Positions 29,778 to 37,997 of a stretch of DNA of 64,000 nt are shown here, piece after piece. The notes below the pieces were generated by a model, which saw only the letters and a list, made by a program, of their open reading frames with translations, was not told the origin of the DNA and ran no database searches. Each line of letters opens with the position of its first letter. Positions within the stretch are counted from its first letter, which is position 1. The translations under genes and the position numbers were made by a program. The stretch spans positions 186,001 to 250,000 of the forward strand of contig NZ_JOAJ01000009.1 of the NCBI RefSeq assembly GCF_000720425.1, given 5' to 3'. The DNA comes from Nocardia rhamnosiphila NBRC 108938 (GTDB taxonomy: Bacteria; Actinomycetota; Actinomycetes; Mycobacteriales; Mycobacteriaceae).

Positions 29778-30314
29778 CTACGGCGCCGAGCCCGTCGGCG
29801 CGGACAATTCCCGCATGGCCCGGCAGATGGTCGCGTGGATCTCGGACTCTTCCGTCGCCGCGTCCGGGTCCCAGGTCGGCTCCGGTGCGTTCTCGATCGC
29901 GGGCCCGAACAGCCACCACACATTGCGCCACGGATCGATGAAGCGGGCGAGGGAGGAAGCACCGTAGAAAGGCGTGGTCTCGGTGATGATCCGCGCGCCC
30001 CGCGCCGCGGCCCGGCGCAGTATCTCGTCGCAGTCGGCCACATTGACCTGAAGCAGGGCGGGCGTGAACACCCAGTCCGGTTTGGAGTCCACCACCATCA
30101 GGCAGGAATCGCCGATCCGCACCTCCGCGTGGATGAGCAGGCCGTCGGTATCGACGGCGTGCGCCTCCGGAGTCTCCGTTGCGCCGAACACCGCGCCCAG
30201 GAAATCGATGAAGGCCCGGGCGCCACCGGGCCCCTTGACCGCGGCGAATGCATTGAGGCTGCCGTAACCGTTGCCGAGCTCGGACACGGGACTGATCAGT
30301 GGTGGAGTGGTCAT
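29778..30314 (-). CDS. VOC (glyoxalase/PhnB-like) family protein
   Basis: A 178-residue protein with the paired beta-alpha-beta-beta-beta units of the vicinal oxygen chelate fold: ARAFIDFLGAVFGATETPEA in the first half, IGDSCLMVVDSKPDW, and FYGASSLARFIDPWRNVWWL in the second. This resembles PhnB-type members, which include bleomycin-resistance-like and epimerase-like proteins without a known reaction. A metal site cannot be assigned with confidence. The ATG at 30314 begins MTTPPLISPVSELG. It lies between a methyltransferase gene and a TetR gene on the same strand. Confidence 0.82.
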   Translation of the reverse strand: MTTPPLISPVSELGNGYGSLNAFAAVKGPGGARAFIDFLGAVFGATETPEAHAVDTDGLLIHAEVRIGDSCLMVVDSKPDWVFTPALLQVNVADCDEILRRAAARGARIITETTPFYGASSLARFIDPWRNVWWLFGPAIENAPEPTWDPDAATEESEIHATICRAMRELSAPTGSAP

Positions 30315-30380
30315 GGCGCGAGCATGGCATCCGTTGCGGTCAGTTGCTGTCCTCTGCACCGCCGCCCGGCGGCGCGGTCC

Positions 30381-30992
30381 TCACTGTCCGGAGGCCACGA
30401 TGGGAACTACGTAGGCGCGGGCGAATTCGTCGAGTTGCTCGTCGGATTCCAAGGGCACCAGGCCCGACGGGCAGAGGATGAACGAGTGCACCAGCCGGCA
30501 CGCCACTTCCGCACGGGTCAGCAGATCGGCGGGTTCGGTGAACAGCCCGGCGTCGGCGGCGCGGCACAGGGCGGTATGGGCGGCCGCCACCGACATGGCG
30601 AAGACCGGTCCGCCCTCCACGGTCAGTTTTTCCAGAATGCGTTCGGGCTCGACGGTCAGCATGCGCTTGACCAGCGGATGATCCCGCCACCGTGTGACTA
30701 CTGTCACGAATATATCGGCGACCAGATCGGCCAGGGTGGTGTGCCGGGTGGAGATGGCATCGACCTCGATGAGGACCGCGGCTACCTCTCGGCTCACGAC
30801 CGCCTGCACCACATCGTCGCGGGAACCGACACGGCGATATATGGTGACGCGGTCGACACCGGCCTGCCTGGCGATGTCTTCGATGGTCGTCTTCTTGACG
30901 CCGAACTCGCTGAATCTGATCAACGCCGCGTCCAGAATGCGAGCCTCGATACCGTCCTGCAGTCCGGGTGACGATGTATACGCGGCGGACAT
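30381..30992 (-). CDS. TetR family regulator
   Basis: A 203-residue protein with an N-terminal TetR HTH: EARILDAALIRFSEFGVKKT then EDIARQAGVDRVTIYRRVGS. The helical C-terminal domain ends with a conserved-looking RLVHSFILCPSGLVPLES. It is divergent from the ferredoxin-reductase-like gene. The spacer holds an inverted repeat GCAACAT-N11-ATGTTGC, a likely operator. It probably controls the reductase and itself; the inducer is unknown. Confidence 0.9.
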   Translation of the reverse strand: MSAAYTSSPGLQDGIEARILDAALIRFSEFGVKKTTIEDIARQAGVDRVTIYRRVGSRDDVVQAVVSREVAAVLIEVDAISTRHTTLADLVADIFVTVVTRWRDHPLVKRMLTVEPERILEKLTVEGGPVFAMSVAAAHTALCRAADAGLFTEPADLLTRAEVACRLVHSFILCPSGLVPLESDEQLDEFARAYVVPIVASGQ

Positions 30993-31043
30993 GCAGTTAA
31001 CGCTAGCAAGTACCGCGTGAGCGCAAACACCTATCGGGCACTC

Positions 31044-31076
31044 GCAATATTGCAACATTGCTATTAATTATGTTGC
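31044..31076. promoter_or_regulatory. Inverted-repeat operator and AT-rich promoter region
   Basis: GCAACAT at 31052-31058 and ATGTTGC at 31070-31076 form an inverted repeat. It directly follows a 10-bp palindrome GCAATATTGC (31044-31053) in an AT-rich patch between the divergent TetR and reductase genes. A TetR dimer site overlapping both promoters is the simplest reading. Confidence 0.6.
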
Positions 31077-31166
31077 GATGTAGATTCGCCGAATGGTGCA
31101 GACCAGCCGAGCAGTCGCTTGTTTCACCCTGGTGCGTCGTACATCCCGACTATCGGGAGCCAACTG

Positions 31167-31973
31167 ATGGGCACCCAGGTACCGGCGCGCGGTTTCCAGA
31201 TGATCGGCACGGCCGTGGACGTCTGCCGATCGATATTCGTCGCCCACCGGCCCGCCTCGTTGCTGCCGCACTCGAAGGTGCTTTGGCACAGTGGATTCAA
31301 TCGCAGACTCGTGGTCGCCGCGATCCGGCGCAAGGCCGTCGATGTGGTGACGGTGATCCTGGTGGATCCCGACGGCGATCCGTTACCCGCCTGGTTACCG
31401 GGCGCCCACCTGGAACTGTCCCTACCGTCCGGGCGCCGCCGCCAGTACTCGCTGTGCGGCGATCCCCGCGACCGGTCCGCCTACCGCATCGCCGTCCGGC
31501 TCATGCCGCACGGCAACGGCGGCTCGATCGAAATCCATGAAAGCCTCCGCAGCGGTGACGCACTGCGGGTCCACGGCCCCCGGCACACCTTCCCGTTCAT
31601 CGACGCGGAGGAGTACCTGTTCGTCGCCGGCGGCATGGGGATCACCCCCATCCTCCCCATGGCCCAGGCGGCCGGCCGGCGCGGCAACCTCGTCTACATC
31701 GGGCGCAGCCGGGAGTCGATGCCCTTCCTCGACCGGGTCTCCGGCGCGGTAATCCGGCCGGACGACGAGTTCGGGCCTCCGGATATGGAGGAGATCCTCG
31801 CCCGCGCGAACCCGCATGCGGCCGTGTATGTCTGCGGGCCCACTCCCATGCAGGAAGCCGCCGCGCGCGCCCTGCCGCGGGTGAACCCCACCTGCACACT
31901 GCATCTCGAACGCTGCTCTGCGACGCGGGCAGCCCCGGCGTCCGAAGCGGTGCCCGCCCGGCCCTTCCATTGA
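31167..31973 (+). CDS. Phthalate-dioxygenase-reductase-like flavoprotein lacking the 2Fe-2S domain
   Basis: A 268-residue protein with a ferredoxin-reductase-type FMN/FAD domain (RRRQYSLCGDPRD, the RxYS flavin motif, near residue 90) and a nucleotide domain (FVAGGMGITPILPMAQA, VYVCGPTPMQEAA). Homologous PDR/VanB reductases continue with a plant-type ferredoxin domain holding four cysteines. Here the protein stops about 20 residues after HLERCS and has no such cysteines. It is either a truncated reductase or one that needs a separate ferredoxin. The ATG at 31167 follows GGGAG. The next features are a terminator and tRNA-Ser. Confidence 0.82.
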   Translation: MGTQVPARGFQMIGTAVDVCRSIFVAHRPASLLPHSKVLWHSGFNRRLVVAAIRRKAVDVVTVILVDPDGDPLPAWLPGAHLELSLPSGRRRQYSLCGDPRDRSAYRIAVRLMPHGNGGSIEIHESLRSGDALRVHGPRHTFPFIDAEEYLFVAGGMGITPILPMAQAAGRRGNLVYIGRSRESMPFLDRVSGAVIRPDDEFGPPDMEEILARANPHAAVYVCGPTPMQEAAARALPRVNPTCTLHLERCSATRAAPASEAVPARPFH

Positions 31974-32001
31974 AAAAGCCCCTCACCACAGGTAAGGGGC
32001 T
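31973..32001 (-). terminator. Terminator of tRNA-Ser(CGA)
   Basis: On the minus strand AGCCCCTTACC and its near-perfect complement (one mismatch) are followed by TTTTTCA, a canonical terminator lying 5 bases after the tRNA 3' end. It also abuts the stop codon of the convergent reductase gene. Confidence 0.8.
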
Positions 32002-32005
32002 GAAG

Positions 32006-32093
32006 CGGTGGCGGAGGGATTTGAACCCTCGGAGGGGGGTTACCCCTCACACGCTTTCGAGGCGTGCTCCTTAGGCCGCTCGGACACGCCACC
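32006..32093 (-). tRNA. tRNA-Ser(CGA)
   Basis: On the minus strand: acceptor GGTGGCG/CGCCACC, D-arm CCGAGCGGCCTAAGG, anticodon CGA in CTCGAAA, a long variable arm rich in G/C, and T-loop GGTTCAAATCC. It reads UCG. Confidence 0.95.
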
Positions 32094-32193
32094 GCCCGCA
32101 ACAATACCGGAACAGCCTCGTATCCCTAAATCGGGTGCCCGACCTGCGAACTTTCGCGGCGCCCACCCGCACGGGACCCTATCCGAAGAAGCT

Positions 32194-32655
32194 TCAGCGC
32201 TGGGTCCGGAAGAAGTCGTCGAGAATCGCCGCGCATTCGGGCTCCAGGATCCCGCCGCGCACCTGGGGACGATGGTTGAGGCGCCGGTCCCGGACCACAT
32301 CCCACAGCGAACCGACCGCCCCTGTCTTCGGCTCCCACGCCCCGAACAGCAGCCGATCCACCCGGGCCGCCACCAGCGCGCCGGCACACATGGTGCACGG
32401 CTCCAGGGTCACCGCGAGAGTGGTGCCGGTGAGCCGCCAGCCGTCGCCGTGGACCGCGGCCGCGCGGCGCAGGGCCAGCACCTCGGCATGCGCGGTGGGG
32501 TCGCCGGAGGCCTCCCGCGCATTGGTGGCACGGGCCAGCTCCCGGCCCTGATCGTCGAACACCACCGCGCCCACGGGAACGTCCCGCGGGTCGGCGGTGG
32601 CGGCGACGGCGAGGGCCGTACGCACCATCTCGATATCGGCGAGCGGAACGCTCAC
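32194..32655 (-). CDS. tadA: tRNA-specific adenosine deaminase
   Basis: A 153-residue zinc deaminase that converts A34 of tRNA-Arg(ACG) to inosine. The active site is textbook: the HAEVLALRRAA histidine and proton-shuttle glutamate (residues about 55-57) and PCTMCAGALVAARVDRL, which supplies the two cysteine ligands. Its substrate tRNA-Arg(ACG) is also in this window at 26010. The GTG at 32655 begins MSVPLADIEMVRTAL. The gene starts 1 base after the stop of the gene at 32657, forming the pair seen as Rv3753c-Rv3752c in M. tuberculosis. Confidence 0.95.
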   Translation of the reverse strand: MSVPLADIEMVRTALAVAATADPRDVPVGAVVFDDQGRELARATNAREASGDPTAHAEVLALRRAAAVHGDGWRLTGTTLAVTLEPCTMCAGALVAARVDRLLFGAWEPKTGAVGSLWDVVRDRRLNHRPQVRGGILEPECAAILDDFFRTQR

Positions 32656-32656
32656 C

Positions 32657-33196
32657 TCAGCGGGGCAGTTTGTCGAGCACCGCGGAGAACTCCGACGCGA
32701 AGCCCAGCCGCTGGGCGATCATCGTGAGCTGTTCGTCGGGATAGAGATCGGTCTCGGCGAGGATCACACTGAGCACCGGTTCGGGCAGGCCCAGATCGGC
32801 CAGGATGCCGAGGTCGCCCTCCTCCCACGGTTCGACATCGTCGAGTTCGTCGGGGTCGATATCGGGGATCTCGATATGGAGTTCCTCCAGGACATCGGCG
32901 GCGATGTCGTAGTCGATCGCCGCGGTCGCGTCCGACACCAGCAGCCGGGTGCCGCTCGGGGCGGGCCGGACCACGATGAAGAATTCGTCGTCGATATCCA
33001 GGAGCCCGAAAACCGCGCCGGAGGAACGCAGCGCCTTCAGCTCGTTCTCCGCGGCCGACAGTGTGGTGAGCGCGGCCGAGGTCAGCGGAGTGCACCGCCA
33101 CGTACCGTCTTCCCGGACAACGGCCACCGCGAACCCTTCCACGTCGTCGTAATCATCCGACGCCGCCTTGTTCGTGCCCGCGCGCTGTGCTGCCAT
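32657..33196 (-). CDS. tRNA adenosine deaminase-associated protein
   Basis: A 179-residue acidic protein. Landmarks are DDVEGFAVAVVREDGTWRC near residue 18, DIDDEFFIVVRPAP in the middle, and a strongly acidic DIDPDELDDVEPWEEGDLG near residue 130. This is the actinobacterial protein family always encoded directly upstream of tadA (Rv3753c type). It has no known enzyme motif and may be a partner or regulator of TadA. The ATG at 33196 begins MAAQRAGTNKAA. It is divergent from tyrA, with about 58 bases between starts. Confidence 0.9.
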   Translation of the reverse strand: MAAQRAGTNKAASDDYDDVEGFAVAVVREDGTWRCTPLTSAALTTLSAAENELKALRSSGAVFGLLDIDDEFFIVVRPAPSGTRLLVSDATAAIDYDIAADVLEELHIEIPDIDPDELDDVEPWEEGDLGILADLGLPEPVLSVILAETDLYPDEQLTMIAQRLGFASEFSAVLDKLPR

Positions 33197-33254
33197 GGGC
33201 GCAACGGTAGTCGGCCCGGGGCCGTTAGATGAAGTCGTATGCGAATCTGTTCCG

Positions 33255-34223
33255 GTGACTGCTGACGACCATACGGCGCTCTGTGTTCTCGGAACGGGTT
33301 TGATCGGCGGCTCGCTGCTGCGTGCGGCGACCGCGGCCGGTCGGACGTGCTGGGGATACAACCGCTCGGCGCCGGGCGTGGCGGCGGCCCGGACCTCGGG
33401 TTTCGATGTCGGCGACGATCTCGCCGCGGTATTGCGCCGGGCCGCCGAGGCCGATGCCCTGATCGTGGTGGCGGTGCCGATGCCGGCGGTGAACACAATG
33501 CTCGACGCGATCGCCGAATACGCGCCGGGGTGCGCGCTGACCGATGTGGTGAGTGTGAAGGCCCCTGTCGCGGCGGCGGTGCGGCGGTACGGACTCGAAG
33601 CCCGCTACGTCGGCGGGCACCCGATGGCGGGCACCGCCGAATCGGGCTGGCAGGCAACCGATGCGGAACTGTTCCGCGGCGCGGCGTGGGCGGTCGGGGT
33701 GGACCCGGGCACCGACGCGGACGTCTGGACGCGTGTCACGCGGCTGGCCCTGGACTGCGGTGCGGTGGCCGTCCCCGTGACCGCCTCCGAACACGATCGC
33801 GCCGTGGCCCGGATCTCCCATCTACCGCATGTGTTGGCCGAGGCGCTGGCGGTGGCCGGGGCCCGCGGCGGAGACCTCGCGCTCGGATTGGCGGCGGGGT
33901 CGTTCCGGGACGGCACGCGGGTCGCGGGCACCGCACCCGATCTGGTGCGGGCGATCTGCGAACCCAACTCCGAGGCCCTGCTGGCGGTACTGGACGAGAC
34001 GCTGACCGCGCTGAGTGAGGCGCGGGAGTCCCTGAGCGCGCAGACCTCCCTCGCCGATCTGACCGCGGCCGGTCACGCCGCCCGGCAGCGCTACGAAACG
34101 GCCGAACGCTGGGAGATCACCGGAGTCTTCCCGGGCACGGCGGGTTGGCTGGAGAAACTGCAGGAAGCGGGCCGGGCGGGCGGGGTCGTCACCCACCTCG
34201 CGGCGGCTCCGGCCGGCGATTGA
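33255..34223 (+). CDS. tyrA: Prephenate dehydrogenase
   Basis: A 322-residue NAD(P)-dependent enzyme converting prephenate to 4-hydroxyphenylpyruvate for tyrosine synthesis. The Rossmann motif VLGTGLIGGSLLRAATAAG is at the N-terminus. The active-site block is GGHPMAGTAESGW near residue 125, and the helical C-terminal dimer domain includes ASEHDRAVARISHLPHVLA with the catalytic-type histidine. The GTG at 33255 is preferred; upstream in-frame sequence overlaps the divergent gene. Order and orientation match Rv3754 next to Rv3753c. The Rv3772-type aminotransferase at 23877 could complete the pathway. Confidence 0.94.
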   Translation: MTADDHTALCVLGTGLIGGSLLRAATAAGRTCWGYNRSAPGVAAARTSGFDVGDDLAAVLRRAAEADALIVVAVPMPAVNTMLDAIAEYAPGCALTDVVSVKAPVAAAVRRYGLEARYVGGHPMAGTAESGWQATDAELFRGAAWAVGVDPGTDADVWTRVTRLALDCGAVAVPVTASEHDRAVARISHLPHVLAEALAVAGARGGDLALGLAAGSFRDGTRVAGTAPDLVRAICEPNSEALLAVLDETLTALSEARESLSAQTSLADLTAAGHAARQRYETAERWEITGVFPGTAGWLEKLQEAGRAGGVVTHLAAAPAGD

Positions 34224-34230
34224 CCCGTCC

Positions 34231-34845
34231 TCAGACCCGCTCGGCCAGACCCGGGTAGTCCAAGACGAAACCGTCGGGATCGACGGTGAGGGTCGCGCTG
34301 GACACCGGCGAAAGAACGCTGATCCCGTCTCCCGCGCTGCTGTAGGTGAGATCGGCCTCCTGCACCGTCAGCTCCGGCAACCGGACATAGACCACCGGGA
34401 CCTGCACATCCTCCATGGCGTGCTGCAGGTCGAACCGGCGGATGGGCAGGGTGTTGAAGAACGGGCTGAGCACCACATCCGCGTCCAGGGCGCCGCCGAA
34501 CATGGACCGGATATGGGTGCCGGTGGCGTCGACGAGCCAGTAGTTCTCCTCGTCGCGGGCCAGGGACGCGTGCCGCTCCCCGGCGGCGGTGGTGCTGCTC
34601 ATCGATAGCCGCCTGGTCGCCCCGTTCTCATCGGTGACCAGGTCATAGGAGGCGCTGAACGCGGTGTGCTCGCCGCAGCCGCTGCCGATGATGCGGCCGC
34701 TGGCGCGGATCCGGTTGCCGTTGAGCGTTACGCGAACCGATTCCATCCGCGAGCCGTCGTGCGCACGCCAGGTGAGAACCGCGGGCCACCGCCCGGCGGC
34801 CGGCGGCGCCGCCGGTCCGGGGGTTACGTCGCTCGATTGCGTCAC
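34231..34845 (-). CDS. Putative glycolipid-binding domain protein
   Basis: A 204-residue protein with no signal peptide or membrane helix. Segments such as TWRAHDGSRMESVRVTLN, FSASYDLVTDENGATRRLSM, VDVVLSPFFNTLPIRRF (beginning DADVV here) and VVYVRLPELTVQEADLTYSS match the PF06475-type putative glycolipid-binding family, including M. tuberculosis and Bacillus members. The fold is a beta-barrel; the ligand is not established. The GTG at 34845 has GGTGGA 3 bases upstream. It converges with tyrA, 7 bases from its stop, and may be a lipid-handling protein of the cytoplasm. Confidence 0.82.
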   Translation of the reverse strand: MTQSSDVTPGPAAPPAAGRWPAVLTWRAHDGSRMESVRVTLNGNRIRASGRIIGSGCGEHTAFSASYDLVTDENGATRRLSMSSTTAAGERHASLARDEENYWLVDATGTHIRSMFGGALDADVVLSPFFNTLPIRRFDLQHAMEDVQVPVVYVRLPELTVQEADLTYSSAGDGISVLSPVSSATLTVDPDGFVLDYPGLAERV

Positions 34846-35084
34846 GTGTCCACCGTACGCAACACCGGCGCCCACAGCGCTCATACGGGCCGTGTTCCGC
34901 GCCGGCGGCTCCGGCCTACCCCATATGACGCCAGGTAGTGACCGGGTACGCGGGACCCGCACCCGGCAGCTCTCCCGGCGAATGCGTGGACAGCCGCTCC
35001 GGCACGTCACCGGGCCGACGGCCGGATGCCACCGTGCAATGCCCACCGGCGAGAATCCGAGAGAATCACATCCTGTGGGTTGAT

Positions 35085-36107
35085 GTGGAGTGCTTGCGAT
35101 CCCCGGTGACGACGGTCGCGGCGCGGGGAGTCCGACGGATCGGCAACGCGATCTACACCGCGAGCGGTGAACTGAGCCGATCCGGACACGAATTCGCGGA
35201 TCAACTGCGCAAGGGCGCCCTTCGCTTCGCGTTGTCCGATCACGATATGCGCCGGATCTTCGAGACGAGAATCGTTCCCGAACAGCTGGATATCCCGGGT
35301 CGGGCCACGGCCGCGGTGGGGCGGCCCCGGCTGGTCGTCGCGCTCGCCCAGCCGGGTGCCGGAAAGTCCACGGCCATAAGGGCCATCGTCGCGTCCTTCC
35401 GCGATCGCGGTGGCGCGGTCCCGCTGATCGCCGACAACTACATGCGGTACCACCCGATGTTCGCCGAACTCCGTGCGCTCGACGATTTCACGGCCGGTGA
35501 TCACCTCTACCCGACGGCGGAACGATGGCTCGATATGGCTATCGACCATGTGATCGCGGGCCGCCGGAACGCCGTCCTCGAGGAGGGTGCGGGCAACCCG
35601 ACACGGGCGGCGGGGGTCATCGATCGCTTCCAGATGCACAAGTACCACTCGGCCGTCGATGCCGTGGCGGTCTCGCGCGGGGAGAGCGGGGCGTCGGTGC
35701 TCACCCGCTTCCTCGGCGAGCGCCTGCGCGACGGCACCGGCCGGTACGTGCCCGACCGTGCGCAGGACATCTGCTTCGACGGCTCGGCCGAGCTGTTACG
35801 CCTGCTCGAATCGCCGCACCCACCGGTGGCCGTCGACGAGATCCGGGTGCGATCCCGCTTCGGCCTGCTGTACGAGAACCATCGGGTGGCGACGGGCGAA
35901 TGGTCCGAGCCGCCGGAAGGCGGCCGGGTTCTGGCGGCGGAGCGGGGCCGCCCACGCACACCGGCCGAGGAATACGCCTACTCCGCGAAGACGCAGAAGT
36001 TCCTGGAGACGCTCACGCAGGCGTACGCCGGGCAGCCGGGACGGGCCGCGGACTGGCACCGGCTGTGGAACGAGATGAAACTGGTGGACGAGGCGATCCG
36101 GACCTGA
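35085..36107 (+). CDS. Zeta-toxin family kinase, no antitoxin partner seen
   Basis: A 340-residue protein. After about 85 residues of helical sequence, a P-loop kinase core begins with VVALAQPGAGKSTAIRA, followed by the zeta-toxin signature DNYMRYHPMF and NAVLEEGAGNPTRAAGVIDR. Zeta/PezT toxins phosphorylate UDP-N-acetylglucosamine or related sugars. The catalytic Lys/Ser of the P-loop and the substrate Asp/Arg/His region are all present, so it looks active. No small epsilon-type antitoxin gene adjoins it. Solitary chromosomal zeta kinases exist and may be metabolic rather than toxic. The GTG at 35085 is the preferred start; the true start is uncertain. Confidence 0.82.
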   Translation: MECLRSPVTTVAARGVRRIGNAIYTASGELSRSGHEFADQLRKGALRFALSDHDMRRIFETRIVPEQLDIPGRATAAVGRPRLVVALAQPGAGKSTAIRAIVASFRDRGGAVPLIADNYMRYHPMFAELRALDDFTAGDHLYPTAERWLDMAIDHVIAGRRNAVLEEGAGNPTRAAGVIDRFQMHKYHSAVDAVAVSRGESGASVLTRFLGERLRDGTGRYVPDRAQDICFDGSAELLRLLESPHPPVAVDEIRVRSRFGLLYENHRVATGEWSEPPEGGRVLAAERGRPRTPAEEYAYSAKTQKFLETLTQAYAGQPGRAADWHRLWNEMKLVDEAIRT

Positions 36108-36161
36108 GCCCGGACGCATCGAGTACCGGCCACCACGCTGCGGAGAACACGGCACACCACT

Positions 36162-36761
36162 TCATCGGTCCCGGGACTCCGCTCGAAGCCGATCGACCGC
36201 GGTGGCGAAGTCCGGATGGGCCGACACGATCAATTGCTCGGTCGAATCGGTCAACCAGACATCCGCGAAGTAGTCGGACCGCATCCACGCGACCAAGCCG
36301 ACAGCCACCGCGATGGGGAAGCATCCGGGGACTGCCGTGAAACCCAGCGACACATAGAGCTGCGCCACCTCGAAGAGGATCGCAGCCACCAGTGCCCCGA
36401 GCGTCAGCACGACGGCCGACAGCGCCAGCAGAGCCCGGCGCCGGAAACGCCGGACCTCGTACAGGCAGTACTCACAAGCCGGACATTCGAATCGCAGGCG
36501 AGCCTGGACCCCGTAGTTTTCCTGAGGCTTCCAAGGCGGCCGGATCGACCTGAGGAAAACCCGCATGGTCGGTATCTCCGATCCCGCCTGCCCCATGGAA
36601 TTCACTACGAAAGGACGACTCTCGATGGCTGGCAGGCCGTGTTCACTACACACATCAGGTAGGGACTCGGCAAGTTTCAGTTCGAGCGGTGCAGTCGACA
36701 ATATCGGGACACGGTCCGGGTCCGGCTCCGTATCGAAGAGCACTTTCTGCCGGCCGGTCAC
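36162..36761 (-). CDS. Two-helix membrane protein with zinc-ribbon-like CPAC, T7SS-type operon
   Basis: A 199-residue protein, last of a four-gene operon. The N-terminal half is soluble and contains VCSEHGLPAIESRPF and, near residue 93, FECPACEYCLYEVRRFRRRA, whose cysteines could bind a metal. Two hydrophobic helices follow (LLALSAVVLTLGALVAAIL and CFPIAVAVGLVAWMRSDYF), then a short soluble tail. I do not recognise the family. Its GTG overlaps the stop of the previous gene (GTGA at 36758-36761), so it is translationally coupled. It may anchor or partner the WXG-like products at the membrane. Confidence 0.78.
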   Translation of the reverse strand: MTGRQKVLFDTEPDPDRVPILSTAPLELKLAESLPDVCSEHGLPAIESRPFVVNSMGQAGSEIPTMRVFLRSIRPPWKPQENYGVQARLRFECPACEYCLYEVRRFRRRALLALSAVVLTLGALVAAILFEVAQLYVSLGFTAVPGCFPIAVAVGLVAWMRSDYFADVWLTDSTEQLIVSAHPDFATAVDRLRAESRDR

Positions 36762-37267
36762 TGCATCCAGCCGTTCTTCCAGCGATCACGGAAGTAGAGG
36801 TCGTCCTCATCGGGTTCGTCGGGGGTGACGACCTGGTCACGGTAAGATTTGCGCCCGCCCGGCGGCGCGGCGCCGACCGGAGGTGAGGGCGGTTGCGGCG
36901 TTACCCGTGGCGGCGGGGCCGAAGGCGCCGGATCGGCCGGCGGTGCCGGGGCCGACCATGCCGACGGCTGATCGCGGAGACGATCGAGTTGCGCTTGTCC
37001 CTGTTCCGCGAGCCGCTGCCGCTCCTCCTCCGGCATCTCGGCGAACTCCTGCATGGCCGCAGGTATGGTCTGATCGAGGACCACGTTGAAAGCGTCGCTG
37101 TGCATCAGTTCCCGGGCGCTGGCTCGGCCATCGAGAATGGCCCGAATCTGGCTCTTCAATCGCTGATCCGCCGTGCCGTCCATGATCACCTGGAGTGCCT
37201 GGGAGAGCTGACGCGACACCGCGATATCTCCCCGCGCGAGGTCGTGTATCGGCTCGGGTGAACTCAT
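36758..37267 (-). CDS. Proline-rich protein in T7SS-type operon, function unknown
   Basis: A 169-residue soluble protein. Residues 1-95 are helical (LSQALQVIMDGTADQRLKSQ, EEERQRLAEQGQAQLDRLR). Residues 100-140 are a proline/alanine-rich linker, and the C-terminus is short, acidic and aromatic (DEPDEDDLYFRDRWKNGWMQ). It could be a cytosolic helper of the WXG-like proteins upstream, in the way EspG chaperones accompany ESX substrates, though it lacks recognisable EspG similarity. The ATG at 37267 is 1 base after the upstream stop, and its own stop overlaps the next start. Confidence 0.75.
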   Translation of the reverse strand: MSSPEPIHDLARGDIAVSRQLSQALQVIMDGTADQRLKSQIRAILDGRASARELMHSDAFNVVLDQTIPAAMQEFAEMPEEERQRLAEQGQAQLDRLRDQPSAWSAPAPPADPAPSAPPPRVTPQPPSPPVGAAPPGGRKSYRDQVVTPDEPDEDDLYFRDRWKNGWMQ

Positions 37268-37268
37268 G

Positions 37269-37997
37269 TCAGGCCCCCGGGTGGTCGTAGGACTTTTGCG
37301 GCAACGTGGGCAGATCGGCGGACTGGATCGCGCCTATGCCCGCATAGACGAGCCCGGCTATCCCCTCCAAGCCGATATAGACCGAGGTCAACTCGGAGAC
37401 CAGCATATTGAATGCGGCAATGGCCCGCAGGGTGGTCAAGGTCGCAGCCGCGGCCAGTGCCGCAGTGGCGACAATGCCAACGCCCGATACCGCGGACATT
37501 TTCAGCGCAGCCAGTTGGATCAGAGCGATGGCGCCGATATCCAGCAGGGTCTGCACACCGTCGCCGATCGTCTTCGCGCCGTAATACGCCGCGTTCGCGA
37601 AGTTCTTGATCTCATCTGCGATCGTGTTCAGGGATTCGACTTGCGCGGCGACCGCCGCAGCCAACTCCGCGAAGTACGTTTGCGCGTTCACTGCCGCATT
37701 GCCGTCCCACGTCGGGTCGACGGCCTTGGCCGCGTTCTCGATCTCGGCGGAGAAACTCGCGTTGTAGGCCGCGAGATTCTCGACCGCCCGGCCCGCTTTC
37801 TGGAGAGCCTCCCAATCACCGGAAATCTTCTGTGCCAACCACTCCACCGGATCAACACCCACGACATTCTTGAGCCACGTGCATGCCCAGTAGGTGGGTG
37901 AAATCTCGTTGGAGGTCACGATGAGCTCGAAATTATCGTTCATCGGGTCTTCGAGCGCGGGCTCGGCCAATTTCTCGACAGGTGCGCCGGCCATCAC
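37269..37997 (-). CDS. WXG-like helical protein with hydrophobic C-terminus
   Basis: A 242-residue alpha-helical protein. The central region reads AVDPTWDGNAAVNAQTYFAE (WDG turn near residue 97) between two long helices, as in WXG100/PPE-type ESX substrates. A very hydrophobic Ala-rich segment follows (about residues 150-190, SAVSGVGIVATAALAAAATL). There is no signal peptide. The start is a GTG at 37997 overlapping the upstream stop (GTGA), with an ATG at 37994 also possible. The neighbours suggest it is a secreted or membrane-inserting type VII-type substrate; no ESX core genes are in the window. Confidence 0.75.
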   Translation of the reverse strand: MMAGAPVEKLAEPALEDPMNDNFELIVTSNEISPTYWACTWLKNVVGVDPVEWLAQKISGDWEALQKAGRAVENLAAYNASFSAEIENAAKAVDPTWDGNAAVNAQTYFAELAAAVAAQVESLNTIADEIKNFANAAYYGAKTIGDGVQTLLDIGAIALIQLAALKMSAVSGVGIVATAALAAAATLTTLRAIAAFNMLVSELTSVYIGLEGIAGLVYAGIGAIQSADLPTLPQKSYDHPGA

